A DNA stretch of 64,000 nt from Chitinophagaceae bacterium UBA4407. Its GTDB lineage: Bacteria > Bacteroidota > Bacteroidia > Chitinophagales > Chitinophagaceae. The stretch is from positions 16,705-80,704 of the forward strand of contig DGQT01000052.1 in NCBI GenBank assembly GCA_002390845.1, written 5' to 3'. Position numbers and translations under genes: made by a program. Shown piece after piece: positions 18,100-27,000 of this stretch. Numbering within the stretch: position 1 is the stretch's first letter; each line of letters begins with the position of its first letter. The notes under the pieces were generated by a model. That model searched no databases, was not told the DNA's origin, and saw only the letters and a program-made list of their open reading frames with translations.

Positions 18100-18115
18100 A
18101 CAAATAGTAGTGCCA
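18100..18115 (-). promoter_or_regulatory. Candidate activator-dependent promoter for the membrane-fusion operon (TGGCAC element)
   Basis: The minus strand reads TGGCAC from 18115, then TACTATTTGT. The -24-like half is perfect; the -12-like half (TTTGT for TTGCA) is not canonical. It lies exactly 51 bp from the enhancer pair at 18166. The leader to the GTG at 17836 would be about 250 bases and would include the left arm of element 7. Confidence 0.5.
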
Positions 18116-18165
18116 GAATTTTTTCTGTTGAAAAACAGGCATTTATGAAAATTGCAATAATCGGT

Positions 18166-18206
18166 GTGTACGCTTTCGATACACTTTGTGTACGCAATTG
18201 TGACAC
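18166..18206. promoter_or_regulatory. Tandem enhancer-like sites between the exporter operon and the two-component system
   Basis: Site 1 is GTGTACGCTTTCGATACAC (18166-18184), a near-palindrome. Site 2 is GTGTACGCAATTGTGACAC (18188-18206), exactly 22 bp on. These are the best-conserved of the three pairs and lie about 270 bp upstream of the response-regulator gene, so they could serve both directions. Confidence 0.7.
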
Positions 18207-18476
18207 AGGTGCACAACACGTTTTAGATAAATAATTAAGCTTCACCATTTTAACGTGATTGGTATATTTATGGTGTAGTAAGTTTGCGCTTAAAACGGGT
18301 TGCCAAACAGTTTGGGAGTTTACATGCAAAACCTTTTGTTACCATGAAAGAAGAACTTTGAAGAGTGCGACGCAAGAACAGCCCGGTATAACATATCAAA
18401 GCCCGGCTCATAATTCATGAAAATACAACTGAAAATAAATATTACTATTCACGATTGATTAAATGACCAACAGTTT

Positions 18477-19832
18477 ATGAACCTCAAAAAGTTTTCGATA
18501 CTCGCCGTTGACGACGATCCGGATGTACTTACTGCAGTACGCCTGTTATTAAAGCCTGAAGTAAAAGAAATTCTTACAGAGAAAAATCCGGAAAATATTC
18601 ATGCCATCTTAACGAAGCAACATTTTGACCTTGTGTTACTTGATATGAATTTTAAATCATCGATAAACACAGGAAACGAAGGCATTTTCTGGCTGAAACG
18701 GATAAAAGATTTGCGGCCCGAAATAGCAGTGATTATGATTACTGCCTATGGCGACATAGATCTTGCTGTACGTTCATTAAAAGAGGGTGCCGCAGATTTT
18801 ATTGTAAAGCCCTGGCATAACGAAAAACTGATGAGCACCATTGAAGATGCGATACGCGGCAAGGGTCTTAAAGCAAAAGTTGCAGCGGGGGGAGGCGATT
18901 CTATTCTGGGAAAAGAAATGCTTGGTGGCAGTGAGGTAATGGAAGATATTTTTTATAAAGTTTCGAAGATAGCGCCAACAGATGCAAATGTTTTGGTAAT
19001 GGGTGAAAACGGCACTGGTAAAGACCTTATTGCAAAAGCAATTCATGAACGTTCATTGCGTGCAAACATGCCTTTTGTAAAAGTAGATGTGGGTGCACTT
19101 ACCGAAACACTGTTTGAGAGTGAATTGTTTGGTCATAAAAAAGGAGCCTACACCGATGCCAAGGAAGACAGAGTAGGGCGCTTTGAAAGTGCCAATGGCG
19201 GCACATTATTTTTAGATGAGATCGGCAACATTAGTTTAACACAGCAGGCTAAACTGCTTACCGTATTACAGAACAGGCAGGTTACCAGGCTTGGTGCCAA
19301 TCAACCTGTACCGGTTGATATACGGCTGATCTGTGCCACCAATTTACCATTGACCGAACTGGCAAATGAAAACCGTTTCAGGAAAGATCTTGTTTACCGC
19401 ATAAACACTGTAGAAATTACAGTTCCCCCGCTGCGTAAGAGGGGTGATGATATTATAGTACTTGCCAAACATTTTGCAAAACAGTACGCTAATAAATATA
19501 TGCGTTCATCAATTGGTTTTGATGACGGCGCTTTACAGAAACTATTGCAATACCATTACCCGGGTAATGTAAGGGAGTTGCAGTACACCATCGAAAGGGC
19601 TATCATTATGAGCGATGGTGAAGTGTTGCAGCAGAAAGACCTGATCTTTTCTCCGATTGAATCTGCCCCTGCAGTTTCCGCCGAAATTGATGATATGAAG
19701 TTAAGCACCATGGAAAAAAACACCATACTTCGTGTTATAGAAAAACATGGCGGCAATATTACCAAAGCGGCCAAGGAACTGGGGTTAACAAGAACGGCAT
19801 TGTACAGGAGACTAAGTAAGTATGATATTTAA
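18477..19832 (+). CDS. NtrC-family sigma-54-dependent response regulator
   Basis: 451 residues: receiver domain (1-125, acidic DDD at 12-14, phosphoacceptor D56, K111), AAA+ domain (Walker A GENGTGKD at 176-183, Walker B around 243-250), and a C-terminal Fis-type helix-turn-helix (GGNITKAAKELGLTRTALYR). The sigma-54 contact loop normally read as GAFTGA is GAYTDA here (223-228). Phosphorylation by the kinase encoded 64 bp downstream should allow it to activate promoters from remote tandem sites; the 22-bp-spaced sites upstream of three transporter genes are the obvious candidates. This pairing of regulator and permease genes is inferred from context, not demonstrated. Confidence 0.93.
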   Translation: MNLKKFSILAVDDDPDVLTAVRLLLKPEVKEILTEKNPENIHAILTKQHFDLVLLDMNFKSSINTGNEGIFWLKRIKDLRPEIAVIMITAYGDIDLAVRSLKEGAADFIVKPWHNEKLMSTIEDAIRGKGLKAKVAAGGGDSILGKEMLGGSEVMEDIFYKVSKIAPTDANVLVMGENGTGKDLIAKAIHERSLRANMPFVKVDVGALTETLFESELFGHKKGAYTDAKEDRVGRFESANGGTLFLDEIGNISLTQQAKLLTVLQNRQVTRLGANQPVPVDIRLICATNLPLTELANENRFRKDLVYRINTVEITVPPLRKRGDDIIVLAKHFAKQYANKYMRSSIGFDDGALQKLLQYHYPGNVRELQYTIERAIIMSDGEVLQQKDLIFSPIESAPAVSAEIDDMKLSTMEKNTILRVIEKHGGNITKAAKELGLTRTALYRRLSKYDI

Positions 19833-19896
19833 CCGGGTATAAGAAGAAAAATGCGCCAGGCAACTGCAAACCACAAAAGATAAACTACAACTGCAC

Positions 19897-21240
19897 ATGT
19901 TTAAACAATACGAGTGGAGTATTTTAATAAAAGTAGTGCTGATGTTTGCCAGCATCACCATTGCCTCATTTTTACTGGTAAACGGCTGGTACCAATACGA
20001 ACTGCTGGCAGTACCCGTAATCATTTTTCAACTGATCGATTTTTTCCGTTTTCACGAGAAAGCACAAAACGAAGTAAACCAGTTTGTAGAAAGCGTACAC
20101 TACCGCGACTTCAGCCGCCATTTCGATGTAAAGCATGCACCACTTGAATTGCAAACTTTGCGAAAAGGGTTTAACGATATCAATACTACACTCAAGGTAA
20201 TCAGTAAAGAAAAAGAAACACAGTACCAGTACCTGCAAAAAATACTGGAACTGGTAGATACCGGCATACTCTCTTACGAAATGGAAAGCGGCGAAGTAGT
20301 ATGGATGAATGAATCACTGAAAAAATTATTACAGGTCCCATATTTGAAAACCATTCATTCTCTTTCCAAACGCGACTGGAGTTTATATCACGAAATTATG
20401 GCTTTGCCACTGGGTGAAACTCATATTGCCACAGCGCATCTTGATAAAAATGCTTTTAAGGTTTTATTGTCAGCTACTGCCTTTCAAACCGAAGGAAAAA
20501 AATACAAGCTCATCGCATTTCAGAATGTTAACGAGGCCCTGGACGAAACAGAAAGCAAAGCCTGGCAGAGATTGCTGAGTGTAATGACGCATGAGATCAT
20601 GAATTCCGTTGCGCCTATTTCATCATTATCAAGCACGCTAAAAAATATACTTGAAATTTCGAGAGAGAATGTATCGGTAGAAAACCGTGGTAATTTCGAA
20701 GACCTTGAACTCGGAATCAATACCATTAAAAGCAGGAGTGAAGGGTTATTAAAGTTTGCAGAAACGTACCGAAACCTAAACAAGATTACTACACTCAACC
20801 TGCAAAAAATATATGCCCGCGATTTATTCGAAAACCTGCATACCCTTATGCAGCCAACGCTTGAGCAGAAGAATATAGAAATGGAGATCATTCTGAAAGA
20901 CCCCGACCTTACACTTGAAGCCGATACCAATTTAATTGAACAGGTGCTCATCAACCTTATTGTAAATGCTATCGAGGCCGTAAAAGAAAGAGACGAACCG
21001 CAGATCATTCTTTCCGCTTATGTAACCGCAACAAAACGTATTGTAATAAAGATTGCAGACAATGGCATTGGCATGCAGGAAGAATTGATCGATAAAATTT
21101 TTATTCCTTTCTTCACTACAAAGAAAACCGGGAGCGGTATTGGATTAAGTTTATGCAAGCAAATTATGATGCTGCATAAAGGCAACATACAGGTACAAAG
21201 TATCGAAGGTGAAGGCACCGCATTCCTGCTGCAGTTTTAA
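19897..21240 (+). CDS. Membrane-bound sensor histidine kinase
   Basis: 447 residues. Two hydrophobic segments at about 12-29 and 36-50 have almost no periplasmic part between them, suggesting intramembrane or cytoplasmic sensing. A PAS-like region (about 110-215) follows, then an NtrB-like H-box with H232 in MTHEIMNSVAPI, the N-box asparagine N357, DNGIG near 388 and GSGIGLSL at 412-419. It is the partner of the response regulator just upstream and presumably co-transcribed with it. The short periplasmic loop is typical of kinases that sense membrane or envelope stress, which would suit control of an exporter; that last step is inference. Confidence 0.92.
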   Translation: MFKQYEWSILIKVVLMFASITIASFLLVNGWYQYELLAVPVIIFQLIDFFRFHEKAQNEVNQFVESVHYRDFSRHFDVKHAPLELQTLRKGFNDINTTLKVISKEKETQYQYLQKILELVDTGILSYEMESGEVVWMNESLKKLLQVPYLKTIHSLSKRDWSLYHEIMALPLGETHIATAHLDKNAFKVLLSATAFQTEGKKYKLIAFQNVNEALDETESKAWQRLLSVMTHEIMNSVAPISSLSSTLKNILEISRENVSVENRGNFEDLELGINTIKSRSEGLLKFAETYRNLNKITTLNLQKIYARDLFENLHTLMQPTLEQKNIEMEIILKDPDLTLEADTNLIEQVLINLIVNAIEAVKERDEPQIILSAYVTATKRIVIKIADNGIGMQEELIDKIFIPFFTTKKTGSGIGLSLCKQIMMLHKGNIQVQSIEGEGTAFLLQF

Positions 21241-21243
21241 TAC

Positions 21244-21696
21244 AATTATTGGCCGGGCTTTTATTTTTTATGGCATCGCCTCTTGCCACGCTCGGTTCAG
21301 GGTTCCTGTTTCATGGCATCATGCAAACAGCCTGCCCCGAAATTGTTCCAGGTTTGCAGCTTGTCGCAAATTTATTTCGGTATTGCACTCTTATAGAGCG
21401 GAAAATTTATTGCAAATAAAAATTTCATTTTTTATCTTTTTCGTGCTCACGATTTGTTCGTAATTTCCCGCAGTGCAAAAGCAGGCACAGGTTTTTTTAA
21501 GAAAGAAAAAAATCCTGCATAAAAAAACAGGTTGGGAAAAGAAGTGGCAACAGCATAACAACCTTGCTGCTTATGGTTCTGAAAGTACAAGACATGCACT
21601 TCGCTTCAATCTTCGCTTTGCTCAATAAAGCTTCAGCAGTTGAAGAGTGCGACGCAAGTAAAGCTCAATTCATAGTCACAGTGCCTGGTTAATAAA
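21244..21696. repeat. Palindromic intergenic element 8
   Basis: Begins about 4 bp after the kinase stop. The left arm is of GCCACGCTC type (CTTGCCACGCTCGGTTCAG, then TTTCATGGCATC). The right arm is of GCGTCGCAC type (GAAGAGTGCGACGCAAG, GTGCCTGGTTAATAAAA). The loop of about 270 bp is AT-rich with no recognisable gene. Confidence 0.75.
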
Positions 21697-21714
21697 ATAT
21701 CAAACAAGCAATTC

Positions 21715-22944
21715 ATGAAATCAACAACACGTGTTCAGCTCTCGGCAATGATGTTCCTCGAATTTTTTATTTGGGGAGCATGGTATGTAACAATGGGCAC
21801 TTACTTAGACAAGGTTTTGCATGCAAGCGGCACCGATGTTGGTAACGCTTACAGCGCAATGGCCATTGCAACAATTTTTTCTCCTTTTTTTGTGGGTATG
21901 ATTGCAGACAGGTTTTTTAATGCAGAAAAACTTTTAGGTGTTATGCATTTAGTTGGTGCAGCACTGCTTTACTACATCACTACTGTTACTGATCCCGGAA
22001 TGTTTTACTGGATTGTTTTGTTGTACTCACTTATGTATGCACCAACATTAGCATTGGCAAACTCGGTTGCATTCCGCCAGATGAAAGACCCCAGTAAAGA
22101 GTTTCCTTCTATACGGGTGCTAGGCACCATCGGTTGGATTGCAGTTGGCTGGATGATTGATAAAGTTTTTAAAATACCAACAGAAGATTTGGTTTTTACT
22201 TTTAAAATAGCAGCAATAGCTTCAGCCATTTTAGGGTTGCTCAGTTTTGTGTTGCCTAAAACACCGCCTAAAGCAAAAGGTACCACAGCAACCTTCGGGC
22301 AAATTCTCGGCAGCGATGCATTTGTTTTATTTAAAGACAGGTCGTTTGTTGTATTCTTTATTGCATCTGTACTTATATGCATACCACTTTCGTTTTATTA
22401 TAGCCTTACCAATTTATATCTGGTTGAGGCAGGTATGAAAGACGTTACCAGCAGTATGACCTTTGGCCAGTTCTCTGAAGCATTTTTTATTTTATTAATT
22501 CCTTTTTTCTTTAGAAGGCTTGGTGTAAAATGGATGATCGCCTTAGGTATGATTGCGTGGGGACTGCGCTTTCTTTGTTTTGGTTATGGAGACGCTGCCG
22601 ATAATTTGTGGATGCTTTATGCCGGCATTATTCTTCACGGTGTTTGTTTCGATTTCTTCTTTGTTACCGGGCAAATTTATACCGATAGCAAAGCAGGTTT
22701 AAAAATTCAAAGCCAGGCGCAGGGGATGATAACCGTAGCAACTTATGGCATTGGTATGTGGATAGGTACTAAGCTTAGCGGCTTTGTAAAAGACAATTAC
22801 ACCGTTGATAGCATTGTTCACTGGAAGAATGTATGGATGGTACCTGCCGGAATTTCCGTAGCGGTACTCGTGTTCTTTTTATTGCTTTTTAAAGACAATA
22901 AAATTGTGGCGTCAATAAAAGCAGAACCTGTTGAAATGGTATAA
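21715..22944 (+). CDS. MFS transporter, nucleoside:proton symporter type
   Basis: 409 residues, about twelve predicted membrane helices across the whole length, starting MKSTTRVQLSAMMFLEFFIWG. The region from about 225 (YYSLTNLYLVEAGM) to 350 (TDSKAGLKIQSQAQG) resembles the NupG/XapB nucleoside-H+ symporter family. In Bacteroidota such transporters often sit with Gfo/Idh oxidoreductases, as here, where they may move sugar derivatives instead of nucleosides. No promoter was recognised; element 8 fills the space upstream. Confidence 0.82.
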   Translation: MKSTTRVQLSAMMFLEFFIWGAWYVTMGTYLDKVLHASGTDVGNAYSAMAIATIFSPFFVGMIADRFFNAEKLLGVMHLVGAALLYYITTVTDPGMFYWIVLLYSLMYAPTLALANSVAFRQMKDPSKEFPSIRVLGTIGWIAVGWMIDKVFKIPTEDLVFTFKIAAIASAILGLLSFVLPKTPPKAKGTTATFGQILGSDAFVLFKDRSFVVFFIASVLICIPLSFYYSLTNLYLVEAGMKDVTSSMTFGQFSEAFFILLIPFFFRRLGVKWMIALGMIAWGLRFLCFGYGDAADNLWMLYAGIILHGVCFDFFFVTGQIYTDSKAGLKIQSQAQGMITVATYGIGMWIGTKLSGFVKDNYTVDSIVHWKNVWMVPAGISVAVLVFFLLLFKDNKIVASIKAEPVEMV

Positions 22945-22945
22945 C

Positions 22946-23158
22946 GGTTTTTTATTGGCCATGCAAAGAATAAGTATGAAGCTTTACTTGCGTCGCACTC
23001 TTGAACTGTTGTAATACCAGTGAGCAGTGAACAACGAACAGTGAATAGTGAACAATAAAACACTATTTGCCTATTGCCTCTTTGCCTTGTTGCCTGTTTT
23101 TCCGAACGTACAAGTGAGTGACACAAGGGACGATGATTATATATTGAAAAAGTTAAGT
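22946..23158. repeat. Palindromic intergenic element 9
   Basis: Starts 2 bp after the transporter stop. The left core is TTGCGTCGCACTCTTGAAC, the right core GTACAAGTGAGTGACACAA and the right outer end AAAAAGTTAAGTACA. The loop contains a heptamer-like series (GTGAGCA, GTGAACA, GTGAATA) followed by TTGCCT-type units. Confidence 0.85.
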
Positions 23159-23175
23159 ACAAAATAAAATATACT

Positions 23176-24366
23176 ATGAACATTGCTATGCTTGGTTCCG
23201 GTTTCATCGGACGTTTTTATGCTGACTCTATTCAAGGCCAAAGAAGTAAAGACAAGATCGTAAGTATTTACGCACGAAAAGAAGAAAACGCCAAAAAGTT
23301 TGCGGCAGATTACGGATGCGAACAGGCAACAACGAACATGGAAGAAGCGATTGCAAACCCTAATGTTGATGTGGTTTGTATTGCTTTACCAAACTATGTG
23401 CACGAAGATGCTGTAATGCTTTGCTGCAAACATAAAAAAGCAGTAGTTACTACAAAACCCCTGGGCCGCAATGGTGCCGAAGCTTTGCGTATGTTAAAAG
23501 CTGTGGAAGAAGCCGGTATCTTCAATGGATATCTTGAAGATCTTGTTTACTCGCCAAAGTTTTTAAAGGCTTATGAAAGTGTAAAAAACGGCGCATTGGG
23601 TAGAATACTTTGGGCAAAATCAAGAGAAGCGCATCCTGGCCCGCACAGCGATTGGTTCTGGAATATTGAACTGGCAGGTGGCGGTTGTATTCTGGATCTT
23701 GGTTGCCATTGCATAGAAATTGCAAGAACATTTATAGGTAAAGATATCAGGCCCGTTGAGGTAATGTGCTGGGCAGATACTCAGGTAAAACCCATAGATG
23801 CAGAAGACCATGCAATAGGTTTGGTAAAATATGAAACCGGTGCTATTGGTCAGTTTGAAGTAAGCTGGACATTTCGCGGCGGAATGGATTTACGCGATGA
23901 AGTAATGGGCAGCGAAGGAACCATCTGGATCAATAATTTTTTACGTACCGGTATGGATATGTTTACCACCGGCAAAGGAGCAGATTATGTTGCGGAGAAA
24001 GCTGAAAGTAATACCGGCTGGTTGTTTCCGGTAGGTGATGAAGTGAATGATCTGGGCTACAATCATATGTTTACAGAAATGTTCAAGAGCATTGAAAATA
24101 AAACCGATCCAAGAGAGACCTTCTATGATGGTTATGTTGTAAATGCTATTATTGATGCTGCTTATAAAAGCGCTAAAACAAAATTGTGGGAGCCTGTCCA
24201 ACTTGAAGTTTGGCGCGGTAAAGCAGGATTAACTAAGGAAAGCCACCTTGTTGATTTCGATGCAGATTATTATCTTATCAAAGAGGAAGTAACCCATTAT
24301 GGCGCAAAAAAACTTATACTGAAACATAAGGTTACAGGAAAAATTGAGGAGAAAATATTGAAGTAA
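23176..24366 (+). CDS. Gfo/Idh/MocA-family oxidoreductase
   Basis: 396 residues. The N-terminal Rossmann fold has GSGFIGRF at 7-14, followed by VCIALPNYVHEDAV and the KPLGRN motif (EKP equivalent) near 95-100, then a C-terminal alpha/beta domain. NAD(P)-dependent dehydrogenases of this family act on sugars, inositols or related polyols; the substrate cannot be read from sequence. It lies 231 bp after the MFS transporter with a strong terminator downstream, so both genes may form a two-gene uptake-and-oxidation unit interrupted by palindromic element 9. Confidence 0.88.
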   Translation: MNIAMLGSGFIGRFYADSIQGQRSKDKIVSIYARKEENAKKFAADYGCEQATTNMEEAIANPNVDVVCIALPNYVHEDAVMLCCKHKKAVVTTKPLGRNGAEALRMLKAVEEAGIFNGYLEDLVYSPKFLKAYESVKNGALGRILWAKSREAHPGPHSDWFWNIELAGGGCILDLGCHCIEIARTFIGKDIRPVEVMCWADTQVKPIDAEDHAIGLVKYETGAIGQFEVSWTFRGGMDLRDEVMGSEGTIWINNFLRTGMDMFTTGKGADYVAEKAESNTGWLFPVGDEVNDLGYNHMFTEMFKSIENKTDPRETFYDGYVVNAIIDAAYKSAKTKLWEPVQLEVWRGKAGLTKESHLVDFDADYYLIKEEVTHYGAKKLILKHKVTGKIEEKILK

Positions 24367-24381
24367 TGATTGAAATAATAT

Positions 24382-24420
24382 AATAAGAAAGGTGGTATTT
24401 TTTATACCACCTTTCTTATT
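24382..24420. terminator. Perfect-stem hairpin terminator after the oxidoreductase
   Basis: The arms AATAAGAAAGGTGGTAT and ATACCACCTTTCTTATT form a perfect 17-bp stem around TTTTT, 15 bp beyond the stop codon. It is symmetrical and could work in both directions. Confidence 0.85.
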
Positions 24421-24729
24421 TATACAGCTTTGCTATTAAAAATATTCTTTGTTTTTATTTATATCTTCTACGTTTTAAAATGTTTGCTAATTGCTGTTTG
24501 TTTGTTAAAAACAACCTCAGCATTTTTTAAAACAATAATGAAATTGCGCTTTGCTTGCTTTGATTGTATTAAAATGTGATAAAAATTCAAAAAAACATTT
24601 TTCCTTTTTGGCCTTTGGAATAAAGTTTGCCTTTAATAAAAGTCGATTTATAAAAACACCGCCAACCACTTTCAATTTCTTTGTCCCCTAGCGGAATTTT
24701 TATTATTTAATTATTAAATCCAATTTCAA
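24421..24729. other. AT-rich promoter region, no gene
   Basis: 309 bases of very AT-rich DNA before the T9SS protein gene. TTTTTG at 24605 and TAAAGTTTG at 24621 loosely resemble Bacteroidota promoter parts, but the spacing is wrong for a confident call. No palindromic element, RNA gene or frame of note was seen. Confidence 0.5.
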
Positions 24730-26736
24730 ATGAAAAACAAATTAAAGGGTTTTATTATTGGTCTGCTCGCTACCTGCTTTTTTAATGTAAATGCACAAAC
24801 AAACATCACTTATGGTACCTGGCAGGCATTCGCCATTGCCTTGAGTAAAACTACCTACCCGGAAATCAATGGAAGGCTTTTTAAAATGAGCTGGAAGGAT
24901 ATTGAAACTGCTCCAAATGTTTGGAACTGGACAAAATTTGATGCCGATCTCAACTCCCGTATAGCAAGCTCACTACCCGTTGTTTTATATGTATATACGA
25001 AACAAGATGCACCAGACTGGATCTTTTCAAACGGGGTTCCAAAAGTTATTGAAACAGATAGCAGGGGTAATCAAACCGGTTACGCGCCCTATTATAAAGA
25101 CCCGGAATATAAAACCTTTTTTAAGCGTATGATACAGCACGTTCATGCTCATATAGAAACCCTGCCTGCTACAACACGAAGCAAGATTGTAGGTGTTGCC
25201 GGATGTTTTGGAAGCACGGGGGATTATATAAGCTATAAAGGCAATGTGCCTGCGCAGTATGCCCTGTCTATTCCAGACTTTTACAGCTTGTACCAGGAAT
25301 TTACACAATATTATTACGATGAATATAAAAATACGTCTCCAAAAATTACTCTGGTAACCAATCCTAATAATAACGGCCAATCTGGGGCAGAATGGGTTGT
25401 ACAAACTTGTCCCGGCGGATGGTTAAAAACAGGTTCCCTAGGCAAAGGCTACCAGTTAAATGATGAGGTAGATAAAGCATCATGGTTATACAACCTCATC
25501 AATACACCGCAAAACGGAACTTATGTAAGGGCGCAATGCGAAATAGTAAGCAACAGCCTTACTTCTGGCTGGTGGCTTACATCCAAATACAGGAACATGT
25601 TTGCCGTACAGTGCTATAGCATATTCTGGGGGCTTGATATATTTAATCCTACCAACGAATATATTATGGACCCGCTTATGGATCCTGCACTTACTTTCTT
25701 TACCAAATATGCAGGCCAAAAAGATGCTACAAAAGCCACGAATGCAATGTGTGCTTTAAAAGATGGGCTTGATGCATCTGATGCTGTTCGCTTTCCGTCA
25801 TCAACTTATGGAACAGTTTCACAAACCAATCAGTCACGCTATCAAAATATCGCAAACAAATACACTGCCTTTGGTGCAAAGCTCGATGATGTAAGAGCCG
25901 CTACACTAAAAGAGCAGGATAACCTCGATGCCAAAGGCCTTAACGATGTAGGCTGGAATGTATTCCCTGGAAATTACGACCGTTATCTGCACCAGCTTAC
26001 ACCCAATACAACAAGCGTTGGCTACTGGAATGTAATATCCTCAAACCCCAGCAGCATGTATGGAAGATTTGCAAGGGGATTCGATATTCCTACAAACAAG
26101 AAAGCGCTGAATTTTGATGTGGACGATGCATTTCTCGGCAATGCGGCTTTAAATGGAAAATATACGGTAACAATAGATGTTACCTATCTTGATGCAGGCA
26201 CAGCCGCCTGGCAGCTTTTTTACGATTCAAAAAACAATACAGACCAGGCATCTGCAAAAATTACCTGCACCAATACCAATTTATGGAAAAAAGCAACCTT
26301 TACATTAACCGATGCATACTTTGGAAACAGAGGCCCAAGTGCATCTGATTTCAGCATCCGCAGCAGCAACGATCAAAAAGTGATCTTCTCGATTGTTGAA
26401 CTTTCAAGACCAGCAAATTTCGCATCTGCAGTTGCTTCGCAAAGTATTGCAAGTGCAGGCAGCGATGCAGCAGTTGCAGGCCAGCCGCCGGTTTCAGGCA
26501 AGGGTTTGCTCATCAGCCCTAACCCGGTTCAAACGCAATTCTTTGCAGAACTAAAAGATCATGCAAACATTACTGCAATTACAATTTATAACCAGGCAGG
26601 CAAAGTGGTTTTGCAAAAAACTGTATCCGGTGCCCGCATTGCAATTCAGAAAGCCGAAATTGGTGCTGCCGGTGTGTATTATATAAGAGTTTTTGCAGAA
26701 AAGGATAGCTATTTGGCCAAGTTGGTAGTGTTGTAA
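24730..26736 (+). CDS. Secreted glycoside-hydrolase-like protein with T9SS sorting domain
   Basis: 668 residues: a signal peptide (1-22, ending NVNAQ), a region (about 25-380) resembling the TIM barrel of retaining glycoside hydrolases of the GH42/GH5 superfamily type (WNWTKFDADLNSRI, LPVVLYVYTKQDAPDW), a beta-rich middle region (about 430-560) that could bind carbohydrate, and a C-terminal type A sorting domain (about 590-668, LLISPNPVQTQF ... AGVYYIRVFA). Sorting domains of this type direct export across the outer membrane by the type IX system. I could not assign catalytic residues or a GH family with confidence; the substrate is unknown. Confidence 0.75.
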   Translation: MKNKLKGFIIGLLATCFFNVNAQTNITYGTWQAFAIALSKTTYPEINGRLFKMSWKDIETAPNVWNWTKFDADLNSRIASSLPVVLYVYTKQDAPDWIFSNGVPKVIETDSRGNQTGYAPYYKDPEYKTFFKRMIQHVHAHIETLPATTRSKIVGVAGCFGSTGDYISYKGNVPAQYALSIPDFYSLYQEFTQYYYDEYKNTSPKITLVTNPNNNGQSGAEWVVQTCPGGWLKTGSLGKGYQLNDEVDKASWLYNLINTPQNGTYVRAQCEIVSNSLTSGWWLTSKYRNMFAVQCYSIFWGLDIFNPTNEYIMDPLMDPALTFFTKYAGQKDATKATNAMCALKDGLDASDAVRFPSSTYGTVSQTNQSRYQNIANKYTAFGAKLDDVRAATLKEQDNLDAKGLNDVGWNVFPGNYDRYLHQLTPNTTSVGYWNVISSNPSSMYGRFARGFDIPTNKKALNFDVDDAFLGNAALNGKYTVTIDVTYLDAGTAAWQLFYDSKNNTDQASAKITCTNTNLWKKATFTLTDAYFGNRGPSASDFSIRSSNDQKVIFSIVELSRPANFASAVASQSIASAGSDAAVAGQPPVSGKGLLISPNPVQTQFFAELKDHANITAITIYNQAGKVVLQKTVSGARIAIQKAEIGAAGVYYIRVFAEKDSYLAKLVVL

Positions 26737-26786
26737 AAAACAAGTTACAAAACCTGAAATTCAGAATACTATGAAAAATAGGTGAT

Positions 26787-26995
26787 TGTTTTTGAGCCCG
26801 GCATTAGCGCCTGATTGATCTTTTGTTGCGTCGCACTCTTGAACGTTCGGAAAATAATTGAGCGAATTAACGGATTACGAATTGTCGAATTAATTTAATT
26901 CTTTAATCCGCAAATTCGCTGATTCGTGAATTGAACGTAGAATTGTGCGACGCAACGAAAGTTCAATAGTATATCAAAAGCAGGGCTCAAAAAAA
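26787..26995. repeat. Palindromic intergenic element 10
   Basis: Complete copy between convergent genes. The left end is TTTTTGAGCCCGGC, the left core TTGCGTCGCACTCTTGAAC, the right core AATTGTGCGACGCAACG and the right end CAGGGCTCAAAAAAA. The loop has its own AATTCG-rich module with imperfect symmetry (GGATTACGAATTG; CTGATTCGTGAATTG). Confidence 0.88.
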
Positions 26996-27000
26996 TTGTA

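Larger units (their letters stand above)
17980..18413. repeat. Palindromic intergenic element 7 (loop contains promoter and enhancer)
   Basis: The left arm (17980-18055) has GCGTCGCACCCTTCAGGG then TTCCTCTTTCAATTT. The right arm (18342-18413) has CATGAAAGAAGAACTTTG, GAGTGCGACGCAAG and the end GCCCGGCTCA. The 290 bp between them includes the membrane-fusion promoter and tandem enhancers. I find no credible gene in the divergent region 17837-18476; a 92-codon frame at 18051-18329 overlaps the regulatory sites and has no family features. Confidence 0.75.

Noticed and set aside
18051..18329. 92-codon minus-strand frame in the divergent region
   Set aside because: It overlaps the promoter/enhancer pair and an arm of element 7, has no family features and no sensible start context.
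24605..24629. Promoter of the T9SS glycoside-hydrolase-like gene
   Set aside because: The TTTTTG and TAAAGTTTG parts are only about 10 bases apart, too close for the 17-23 base spacing.
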